Source: Nitrospirota bacterium
GTDB taxonomy: Bacteria; Nitrospirota; Thermodesulfovibrionia; UBA6902; BMS3Bbin08
Reading direction: 5' to 3'
NCBI GenBank assembly: GCA_030637135.1
Contig: DAOVVO010000098.1
Span: 1-5,111 of the forward strand
Length of the DNA: 5,111 bases
The stretch's first letter is position 1, and every line of letters begins with the position of its first letter. The notes beneath the pieces were generated by a model. It did not search any database and was not told the origin of the DNA. It worked only from the letters and a program-made list of their open reading frames with translations. This document shows positions 1 through 4,981 of this stretch, one piece after another. Made by a program: the position numbers and the translations under genes.

Positions 1-1
1 T

Positions 2-676
2 GTGTTTCTCTTGAAAACGGTGACAGAAAAAAAGAATTACAGAAGAACGCTTACTGGCATATATACCATCCTGTACAAAGATTTTGGTCCGCAGAACTGG
101 TGGCCAGGGGAGACCCCTTTTGAAATAGCTGTTGGTGCGATTTTGACCCAGAATACAAACTGGGGAAATGTAGAACGAGCAATAAAGAACTTAAAAAAGA
201 AAAATGTTCTTCGGGCAAAGACATTGGAAAGGATGGCACATGATAAGCTTGCTTTACTGATTAAACCGGCTGGATATTATAATGTAAAAACTAAAAGGCT
301 TAAGGAGTTTTTGCATTTTCTCATAAACCATTACAAAGGCAGCATGGAGAACATGAAGACTGAAGACACGCGTTCTATAAGAAAGAAACTTTTGAATATA
401 AACGGTATCGGCCCTGAGACAGCAGACTCAATACTGCTTTACGCGCTTGAAAAACCTGTTTTTGTAATCGATGCGTATACAAAAAGAGTTCTTGCAAGAC
501 ATAAACTTGTTTCAGAACAAGCAACGTATCACGAAATACAGGAAATGTTTCATAAGAGCCTTTCAAAGAATATAGCGCTGTTTAATGAATACCATGCCTT
601 GTTTGTTAAATTAGGCAAGGATTTTTGCAAACCAAAACCAAAATGCAGAGAATGTCCTCTGGATAGAATAAATTAA
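2..676 (+). CDS. HhH-GPD DNA glycosylase, MagIII/COG2231 branch of the endonuclease III superfamily
   Basis: Likely a base-excision-repair glycosylase that removes damaged, probably alkylated, bases. The protein has 224 residues. The N-terminal WWPGETPFE (33-41) and AILTQNTNW (46-54) match the pattern of Helicobacter MagIII, where the Trp pair lines the 3-methyladenine pocket. The helix-hairpin-helix is GIGPETAD (135-142). The general catalytic Asp is D157 in VIDAY. E139 sits where endonuclease III has its catalytic Lys, so a monofunctional glycosylase without AP-lyase activity is inferred. The C-terminus has C209, C215 and C218 in a C-x5-C-x2-C array resembling the Fe-S loop, but the protein ends at N224 where a fourth Cys would be expected. 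Start is uncertain: GTG at 2, TTG at 11 and GTG at 20 are all in frame, and the region upstream is outside the window. Family is fairly certain; substrate is inferred. Confidence 0.85.
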   Translation: MFLLKTVTEKKNYRRTLTGIYTILYKDFGPQNWWPGETPFEIAVGAILTQNTNWGNVERAIKNLKKKNVLRAKTLERMAHDKLALLIKPAGYYNVKTKRLKEFLHFLINHYKGSMENMKTEDTRSIRKKLLNINGIGPETADSILLYALEKPVFVIDAYTKRVLARHKLVSEQATYHEIQEMFHKSLSKNIALFNEYHALFVKLGKDFCKPKPKCRECPLDRIN

Positions 677-883
677 GGGGGGCACAATGGAAAAAAGAGA
701 AAACCAAAAACATAAAACGCCTACCCCTTACGTTCTCAGGCGGCGATGTAGAACACGCTGGTACTTCTTCTGAATGTCCCGCTCCAGGAAGTTTCATCAG
801 GACGAGAGAACTGTTTAATTCATGTGGCACATGGAGTTGACGTGAGACGGGCGATCACGCTTAGCGGAAGAGTAGAGGGTGCT
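677..883. other. GC-richer gap between convergent genes; possible gene relic or dispersed repeat
   Basis: This gap separates the 3' ends of the glycosylase gene and cysK. The stretch 721-880 is about 52% GC by hand count, against about 30-38% in sampled lines of the preceding gene. An AAGGGGGG run (675-682) precedes an ATG at 687 that opens a 28-codon ORF (687-773, beginning MEKRENQKHK). The +1 frame stays open from 667 to 840 without an ATG, and an antisense frame is open over 606-830. None of the three translations is recognisable to me. No stem followed by a T-run is visible on either strand, so neither convergent gene has an obvious intrinsic terminator here. Confidence 0.4.
821..833. repeat. 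Perfect 13-bp palindrome CATGTG-g-CACATG
   Basis: Two 6-bp arms flank a single central base. It lies in the GC-richer gap downstream of both convergent genes. A hairpin with a 1-nt loop would be strained, so as DNA it resembles a protein-binding dyad more than a terminator. Function is unknown and it may be chance. Confidence 0.3.
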
Positions 884-1846
884 TTAATCTTTGACCTGTG
901 CTGATGAGGGAGAAAAAACCCCGGTGCTTAGATACCTGTCTCCGCGGTCAGGCAGAATCACGACTATCTTTTTGTCATGACCCAAATTTGATGCTACCTT
1001 AAGGGATGCCCATACAGCAGCACCAGAGGAAATACCTGCAAAGATGCCCTCTTCTGATGCTAAACGTCTGGTAATATGAGCCGCATCGTCATCAGTTACA
1101 GGAATTATTTCATCGTATATTTTTGTGTTTAAAACACCGGGATAAAAACCTGCTCCTAAACCCACAATGTTATGCGGTCCTGGATTTCCTCCTGACAGTA
1201 CAGGTGAGCCGGCAGGCTCTACCCCTGTAATCCATATGTCAGGTTTCCTGGATTTCAACACCTCTCCTATACCGGTGATTGTTCCGCCTGTGCCAATACC
1301 TGCTACAAAACCGTCTATGTCAGGCCCAAGAGTATCAAGAATCTCAAGAGCTGTGGTTCTGCGATGGATTTCAGGGTTTGCGGAATTCTCAAACTGCATA
1401 GGCATGAAATATTCAGGGTGTTTTTGCAACAATATCTCAGCCGCTTCAACAGCACCTAACATCCCCTTTGAACTCTGTGTGAGGACTAATTCTGCCCCAA
1501 AAGCCTGAAATATCTGTCTCCTCTCTACAGGCATGGTTTCAGGCATTGTAAGTATAATCCTGTATCCCTTGACAGCAGCAACCAGGGCGAGCCCGATACC
1601 TGTATTGCCGCTTGTTGACTCTATAATGGTGCTACCGGGTTTTAATATCCCATCCTTTTCAGCCGTCTCTATCATAGAGAGAGCGATTCTGTCTTTGACA
1701 GAACCTCCAGGGTTAACTCCCTCAAGTTTTGCCCATATTTCTGCGTTTTCAGGGGAAGGTATGTGATTTAATCGAACAGTTGGGGTATTGCCAATGAGGC
1801 TTAATATGTTTTTGTGAGGTGTCATAAACTCTTGTTTGTAATACAT
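884..1846 (-). CDS. cysK: Cysteine synthase (O-acetylserine sulfhydrylase), PLP-dependent
   Basis: Makes L-cysteine from O-acetyl-L-serine and sulfide in the cytoplasm. The 320 residues are close to the usual length for the family. The N-terminal segment ILSLIGNTPTVRLN (14-27) is the classic opening. K51 in GGSVKDR is the Schiff-base lysine. TSGNTG (78-83) is the substrate-binding loop, GTGGT (185-189) the phosphate-binding loop, and GISSG (271-275) carries the serine near the pyridine nitrogen. LPDRGDRYLST (298-308) matches the conserved C-terminal signature. The first ATG (1846) lies about 24 nt from the predicted transcription start and has no clear Shine-Dalgarno sequence. The ATG at 1825 (residue 8, MTPHKN) is a plausible alternative that fits the compact N-terminus of most homologues. 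The gene is convergent with the glycosylase gene and divergent from the MBL gene. cysM or cystathionine beta-synthase-like specificity cannot be fully excluded. Confidence 0.94.
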   Translation of the reverse strand: MYYKQEFMTPHKNILSLIGNTPTVRLNHIPSPENAEIWAKLEGVNPGGSVKDRIALSMIETAEKDGILKPGSTIIESTSGNTGIGLALVAAVKGYRIILTMPETMPVERRQIFQAFGAELVLTQSSKGMLGAVEAAEILLQKHPEYFMPMQFENSANPEIHRRTTALEILDTLGPDIDGFVAGIGTGGTITGIGEVLKSRKPDIWITGVEPAGSPVLSGGNPGPHNIVGLGAGFYPGVLNTKIYDEIIPVTDDDAAHITRRLASEEGIFAGISSGAAVWASLKVASNLGHDKKIVVILPDRGDRYLSTGVFSPSSAQVKD

Positions 1847-1876
1847 TTTAGAGGATTTTTTTAATAATTATCTGCA

Positions 1877-1885
1877 ATTATACCA
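1877..1885 (-). promoter_or_regulatory. Extended -10 promoter for cysK
   Basis: On the minus strand this reads TGGTATAAT, a perfect TATAAT preceded by the TGn extension. No good -35 is present at 17 bp spacing, which is common for extended -10 promoters. Transcription would start near 1870, giving a leader of about 24 nt before the ATG at 1846. A second minus-strand TATAAT (1918-1913) lacks both the TGn extension and a -35. Confidence 0.55.
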
Positions 1886-1951
1886 TAGGAAAGGTTTTTT
1901 AATGCTCACTTCATTATACTTAAATCTGCGTTTCTTCTTTCTCTGTCGGTG

Positions 1952-1960
1952 TGATATAAT
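1952..1960 (+). promoter_or_regulatory. Extended -10 promoter facing the MBL hydrolase gene
   Basis: The sequence TGATATAAT is a perfect TATAAT with a TGn extension. The hexamer 17 bp upstream (TTCTTC) is a poor -35. Transcription would start near 1967 and leave a leader of about 185 nt before the preferred ATG at 2153. It stands back to back with the cysK promoter. Confidence 0.45.
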
Positions 1961-2152
1961 TTCATGAGAACGAAGGCAGAATTCCGTGGCGCCTTTATAG
2001 TGGCGAATCAGATGAGGGTAAGAGACAGGGAGCTTTCCCATGCTTTTTTTATGTGATAGAAAGGCGAAAACTATTGAGAAATAATGATTTTTATTATTTT
2101 TTTCGTAATAACCCTGTGTGCTGGTAATGCAGAAGGAAAGGAGGACAAGACA
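1961..2152 (+). other. Long leader of the MBL hydrolase gene, with weak hairpins and a T-run
   Basis: No gene on either strand is convincing in this stretch. It contains a GTGGCG direct repeat (1986-1991 and 2000-2005) and a 4-bp stem CGCC/GGCG (1990-1993 with 2002-2005, 8-nt loop). A GGGA/TCCC stem (2028-2031 with 2036-2039) is followed after four bases by seven Ts (2044-2050). That last arrangement resembles a weak intrinsic terminator or attenuator, but a 4-bp stem is below what I would call a terminator. The ATG at 2084 inside this leader is the alternative start of the MBL gene. Confidence 0.35.
2138..2144 (+). promoter_or_regulatory. Strong ribosome binding site deciding the MBL gene start
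   Basis: AAGGAGG ends 8 nt before the ATG at 2153, an ideal spacing. The upstream candidate ATG at 2084 has only a weak GAGA nearby. This favours 2153 as the main start. Confidence 0.7.
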
Positions 2153-2767
2153 ATGCTGAATGAAATTCATTGGCTCGGACATGATACATTTAAAATCACA
2201 GGCGAAAAGATAATTTATACAGATCCTTTTAAAATCAAAAAAACAGACACGGCAGATGTAATCCTGATTACGCACGATCATTTTGATCACTGTTCCCCGG
2301 AAGATGTGGAGAAATTACAGGGTTCCGCTACCGTTATTGTAACAACGTCAGATTGTGCAGAAAAACTTTCTGGACGCGTTAAAACTGTAAAACCCGGAGA
2401 TAAGATTACAGTACAAGGGATAGAAATAGAAGCGGTGCCTGCTTACAATATTGATAAACAGTTCCATACAAAGGACCAGGATTGGGTGGGGTATATATTT
2501 ACGGTAAGAGGAAAGAGGATTTATATTGCAGGTGACACTGACTACATCCCCGAGATGAAGGCATTAGATGTTGATATTGCACTCCTGCCAGTATCAGGAA
2601 CATATGTTATGACTGCGGATGAAGCAATAAAGGCAGCACTCGATATCAAGCCGAACATTGCAATTCCAATGCATTACGGTGCAATTGTTGGCACTGAAAA
2701 AGATGCTGAAAGATTTAAGCAGGGACTAAAAGGCAAGGTTGACGTGAGAAGGTTGAAAGAAGAATAA
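2153..2767 (+). CDS. Metallo-beta-lactamase-fold hydrolase, UlaG/UPF0173-like (Lactamase_B_3 type)
   Basis: A 204-residue metal-dependent hydrolase of unknown substrate, probably cytoplasmic from this start. The opening IHWLGHDTF (5-13) carries the WLGH-type motif of the UlaG/UPF0173 branch. THDHFDH (40-46) is the HxHxDH zinc motif. GDTD (127-130) supplies the bridging Asp, and MHYG (173-176) the C-terminal His. All expected metal ligands are present and the length is typical for the compact family. Start 2153 is chosen for its AAGGAGG at 8 nt spacing. An in-frame ATG at 2084 would add 23 residues beginning MIFIIFFVITLCAGNA, which looks like a signal peptide though it has no positive charge at its start. 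If that form is used the enzyme would be exported. The gene has its own promoter and a 220-bp gap behind it, so it is probably monocistronic. Confidence 0.85.
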   Translation: MLNEIHWLGHDTFKITGEKIIYTDPFKIKKTDTADVILITHDHFDHCSPEDVEKLQGSATVIVTTSDCAEKLSGRVKTVKPGDKITVQGIEIEAVPAYNIDKQFHTKDQDWVGYIFTVRGKRIYIAGDTDYIPEMKALDVDIALLPVSGTYVMTADEAIKAALDIKPNIAIPMHYGAIVGTEKDAERFKQGLKGKVDVRRLKEE

Positions 2768-2783
2768 CAGCACGAAATTTGTA

Positions 2784-2796
2784 CTCAGCAACTGAG
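2784..2796 (+). other. Small hairpin 17 bp after the MBL gene
   Basis: CTCAG-CAA-CTGAG forms a 5-bp stem with a 3-nt loop. No T-run follows, so it is at most a weak transcript-end structure. Confidence 0.25.
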
Positions 2797-2880
2797 GAAA
2801 AGATTACTTACGTGAACCCTTTTTACCACATAATCGGGATAAGAACCTAATATCTAAGATTTCATGTATATGCTCGAAAC

Positions 2881-2894
2881 CAGAAGAGTTTCTG
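2881..2894 (+). other. Small hairpin in the birA upstream gap
   Basis: CAGAA-GAGT-TTCTG forms a 5-bp stem with a 4-nt loop. An overlapping alternative pairs GAAAC (2876-2880) with GTTTC (2888-2892). It is one of several inverted repeats between 2768 and 2987. Confidence 0.25.
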
Positions 2895-2918
2895 TGTGGT
2901 CTGATTGTCACGACTCCG

Positions 2919-2960
2919 TAAACAGGGGTTACCGAACGTTATAAAACCCACGGTAGTTTA
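2919..2960 (+). promoter_or_regulatory. Bulged dyad just upstream of birA, possible operator or leader structure
   Basis: TAAAC (2919-2923) pairs with GTTTA (2956-2960), and TACCG (2930-2934) pairs with CGGTA (2951-2955). The right halves are adjacent while the left halves are split by a 6-nt bulge AGGGGT. The bulge GGGTT (2926-2930) can instead pair with AACCC (2945-2949) in the loop, so two folds compete. A TATAAA (2940-2945) lies in the loop and could be a -10, but no -35 stands at proper spacing. The dyad ends 27 bp before the birA ATG. Its function is inferred from position only. Confidence 0.35.
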
Positions 2961-2987
2961 ACTAAAAAAAGCGCGCTTATTGAGAGA

Positions 2988-3971
2988 ATGCTGAACGGAC
3001 AGATTATAAAATTGCTCAAAGAAAAAAGCGGCTTTGTTTCTGGAGAGGAAATCAGCACATTTCTGGGGATCACCAGGGCAGCGGTATGGAAAAAAGTTAA
3101 AACCCTGAGGCAGTCTGGATATGTGATTACAGCAATCCCTTCAAAGGGATATAGATTAGTCAAGAGCCCTGACATACCTACGAAAGAAGCACTACAAGCA
3201 GTATTCACCGGGGATATTATTGGTCGGGAAATCATATTTTATGATGTGATTTCATCAACGAATGATAAAGTAATGGAGATAGGAGCCACTCGTTCAGAAG
3301 GAACTGTTGTTATTGCAGATGCACAGAAGCACGGGAGAGGACGTTTTGGAAGGAAATGGATATCACCTGCAGGGGTAAATCTCTATGTTACTGTTTTATT
3401 GAAACCGCCGTTCGTGCCAAAAGAGGCGACTCTCATTACCTTAATGGCTGCTGTGGCCATTGTATCAGCTATCAGAGACTTTACTGGCTTACATGCTGTA
3501 ATAAAATGGCCTAACGATATCCTTATCAGGAACAAAAAAGTCGCAGGCATACTGACAGAAATGAAATCCGATATGGACAGGATAGAATTTATAGCAGTCG
3601 GCATCGGGATAAATGTAAACATGTCTTTGAACATGATGCCGCACACCTTGCGTTCTGTTACAGCTTCTTTGAAAAGTGAAAGAGGAAAACCCATAAACAG
3701 GGTAGAACTGCTGGGAGCTGTACTTTCCAGTTTTGATTATTGGTATAAGAATATTTTACACGGTAAAAGGCATGTCTTACTTGATACATGGCAACAACTG
3801 GACTCAACCCGTGGAAAAAAAGTCGGTGTTAGAATGAATGAGAGGGTTATATCTGGAATAGCACAGGGGATTAGCGATGAGGGCGAGCTCATGATAGAGC
3901 TTCATTCAGGTGCTGTTGTAAAGGTATGTGCTGGAGAAGTTACGCTCTTAAACAAAAAAAATCATTTTTGA
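2988..3971 (+). CDS. birA: Bifunctional biotin-[acetyl-CoA-carboxylase] ligase and biotin repressor (Group II BirA)
   Basis: Activates biotin with ATP to biotinyl-AMP and transfers it to the lysine of biotin carrier domains. The protein has 327 residues and three parts. An N-terminal winged helix-turn-helix (about 1-60, core SGEEISTFLGITRAAVWKKV) is expected to bind DNA, so repressor activity is likely. The catalytic domain holds SSTND (89-93), the biotin/adenylate loop GRGRFGRKW (116-124), KWPND (173-177) with the catalytic Lys, KVAGIL (184-189) and GIGINVN (205-211). A C-terminal SH3-like domain ends near EVTLL (317-321). The ATG at 2988 is the first in-frame start after a TAA at 2919; no ATG, GTG or TTG lies between. 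Its Shine-Dalgarno is weak (GAGAGA touching the ATG). coaX follows after 45 bp on the same strand, suggesting an operon. No bio genes are in the window, so what it represses cannot be seen. Confidence 0.94.
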   Translation: MLNGQIIKLLKEKSGFVSGEEISTFLGITRAAVWKKVKTLRQSGYVITAIPSKGYRLVKSPDIPTKEALQAVFTGDIIGREIIFYDVISSTNDKVMEIGATRSEGTVVIADAQKHGRGRFGRKWISPAGVNLYVTVLLKPPFVPKEATLITLMAAVAIVSAIRDFTGLHAVIKWPNDILIRNKKVAGILTEMKSDMDRIEFIAVGIGINVNMSLNMMPHTLRSVTASLKSERGKPINRVELLGAVLSSFDYWYKNILHGKRHVLLDTWQQLDSTRGKKVGVRMNERVISGIAQGISDEGELMIELHSGAVVKVCAGEVTLLNKKNHF

Positions 3972-3983
3972 AATTCATGAGCA

Positions 3984-4015
3984 TTAAGCAGTGAGACGTT
4001 AAGCACAAGCCTTAA
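3984..4015 (+). other. Direct and inverted TTAAG repeats in the birA-coaX spacer
   Basis: TTAAGCA occurs at 3984-3990 and 3999-4005. TTAAG (3999-4003) can pair with CTTAA (4011-4015) across a 7-nt loop, placing a small hairpin where the coaX ribosome binding site would be. No purine-rich Shine-Dalgarno is visible. It could modulate coaX translation, or be chance in AT-rich DNA. Confidence 0.25.
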
Positions 4016-4016
4016 A

Positions 4017-4787
4017 ATGCTGTTACTTATTGATATAGGCAATACAAACATTACGACGGGTTTTTATAATGGCGGCATTAAAAATGTCATGCGGCTTAAG
4101 ACCACGCTGAGCGGCCAGTATGTTGAGAGGGTAAAGGCTTTTATTACACAGCACCGGATGAAAACACCTGAGCATGCAATTATATGTTCAGTTATTCCTC
4201 AGGTGACCAGATTGTTAATAAAAGCTTTGAGAAAGAACCTGGGATTAGAGCCAATCAATGTGACGTATAAGCTCAAAACAGGACTAACTTTCAGTATAAA
4301 AAAACCCGCTCAACTCGGGGCAGACAGACTTGCCAATGCAGCGGCAGCCCGTATGCTTTACAAAGGGCATTTGATTGTGATAGATTTTGGGACAGCTACA
4401 ACTTTTTGTGTAGTTTCTGCACAAGGCGAGTATAAAGGCGGGGCTATAATGCCCGGCCTGGGTATCTCGGCACATACCCTTTCGGAAAAGACCGCAAAAT
4501 TGCCAAAAGTCAAGCTTAACGTACAGGACAAGATACTCGGAGGAGACACGCGCAAGAATATAGTCTCGGGAATAATGCTGGGACATGCCGGGGCGGTTGA
4601 AAGAATCATAAAAGAGATTAAAAAGGAACTCTCACGAGCCGGCACTATTCATCGAAAAATACCAGTAAAAGTAGTAGCGACAGGAGGTTTTGCATCATTA
4701 ATCGTGCCGTATATAAGAGGAATTACATGCGTAAACCCGTTTTTGACCCTTGAGGGATTAAGGATTATCTATGACCTTAATGCATGA
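4017..4787 (+). CDS. coaX: Type III pantothenate kinase
   Basis: Phosphorylates pantothenate to 4'-phosphopantothenate, the first committed step of coenzyme A synthesis. Type III enzymes are typically insensitive to CoA feedback and need a monovalent cation. The 256 residues are the usual length for this ASKHA-fold family. Visible motifs are the N-terminal phosphate loop DIGNTN (6-11), GADR (101-104), DFGTATT (123-129) with the catalytic Asp, GGAIMPG (141-147), GGDTRKN (175-181) before the SGI helix, ATGG (221-224), and the closing LTLEGLRIIY (243-252). All key residues are present. The ATG at 4017 gives the canonical short hydrophobic start (MLLLIDIGN), so it is well supported despite the lack of a clear Shine-Dalgarno. 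It lies 45 bp after birA, a neighbour pairing common in several phyla, and probably depends partly on birA transcription. The gene ends TGA-TAG, a double stop. Confidence 0.95.
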   Translation: MLLLIDIGNTNITTGFYNGGIKNVMRLKTTLSGQYVERVKAFITQHRMKTPEHAIICSVIPQVTRLLIKALRKNLGLEPINVTYKLKTGLTFSIKKPAQLGADRLANAAAARMLYKGHLIVIDFGTATTFCVVSAQGEYKGGAIMPGLGISAHTLSEKTAKLPKVKLNVQDKILGGDTRKNIVSGIMLGHAGAVERIIKEIKKELSRAGTIHRKIPVKVVATGGFASLIVPYIRGITCVNPFLTLEGLRIIYDLNA

Positions 4788-4806
4788 TAGGAAAAGGCTG
4801 TTTCCG

Positions 4807-4884
4807 ATGGAGAGGAGAGGTGATAACAAAATCTGGATAATCTCCAAAAAAGTGAAGGATTCGGTGAAAAAATTCAAAAATTAA
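4807..4884 (+). CDS. Possible 25-residue ORF after coaX, hypothetical
   Basis: An ATG at 4807 lies 19 nt after the coaX stop, with AAGG about 9 nt upstream. The peptide begins MERRGDNKIWIISKKV and is lysine-rich, ending at the TAA at 4882 right at the edge of the AT-rich inverted repeat. It may be the truncated 5' end of a former downstream gene interrupted by that repeat, a small peptide, or noise. I do not recognise it. Confidence 0.2.
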   Translation: MERRGDNKIWIISKKVKDSVKKFKN

Positions 4885-4956
4885 AAATCAAAGTTCAAAA
4901 TTATGGAAAAAAATAATGCTAAATTAAAAACATCCTTAATTTTACATTTTGCATTT
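4885..4956. repeat. AT-rich imperfect inverted repeat, MITE-like or dispersed element
   Basis: The left arm (4885-4906) and the reverse complement of the right arm (4934-4956) agree over most of about 22 positions, both ending in AAAATTANGG. A 27-bp AT-rich centre separates them. Runs of AAAATT and TTAAAAAT upstream (4868-4884) extend the same composition. The style resembles the non-coding AT-rich palindromic elements scattered in many environmental bacterial genomes. That is inference; copy number cannot be judged from one window. It could also act as a transcript-end structure after coaX. Confidence 0.4.
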
Positions 4957-4981
4957 ATATATCATTGGAACCCTCTACTCT

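Noticed and set aside
1167..1766. Plus-strand open frames inside cysK
   Set aside because: They are antisense shadows of a gene with complete PLP-enzyme motifs; translations are proline- and serine-rich with no domain.
2028..2050. Intrinsic terminator or attenuator before the MBL gene
   Set aside because: The seven-T run is real, but the stem is only 4 bp and separated from it by four bases. Kept only as a leader observation.
1868..2290. Minus-strand open frame of 140 codons
   Set aside because: Its 5' third runs antisense through the conserved start and HxHxDH region of the MBL gene, and it covers both divergent promoters. No recognisable domain.
2917..2961. Classical biotin operator upstream of birA
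   Set aside because: GTAAAC and GTTTA half-sites are present, but 32 bp separate TAAAC from GTTTA against about 18 in the known TTGTAAACC-N16-GGTTTACAA type operator, and the GGTTT and AAACC flanks do not match.
2768..2987. tRNA or known riboswitch in the birA upstream gap
   Set aside because: No cloverleaf with a T-loop GTTCRA motif and no riboswitch core I can recognise; only short unrelated stems.
4284..4645. Minus-strand open frames inside coaX
   Set aside because: They are antisense to the catalytic DFGTATT and GGAIMPG regions of an intact coaX and show no domain.
4868..4960. CRISPR array or tandem repeat array
   Set aside because: There are only two arms in inverted orientation, with no regular direct repeats or spacers.
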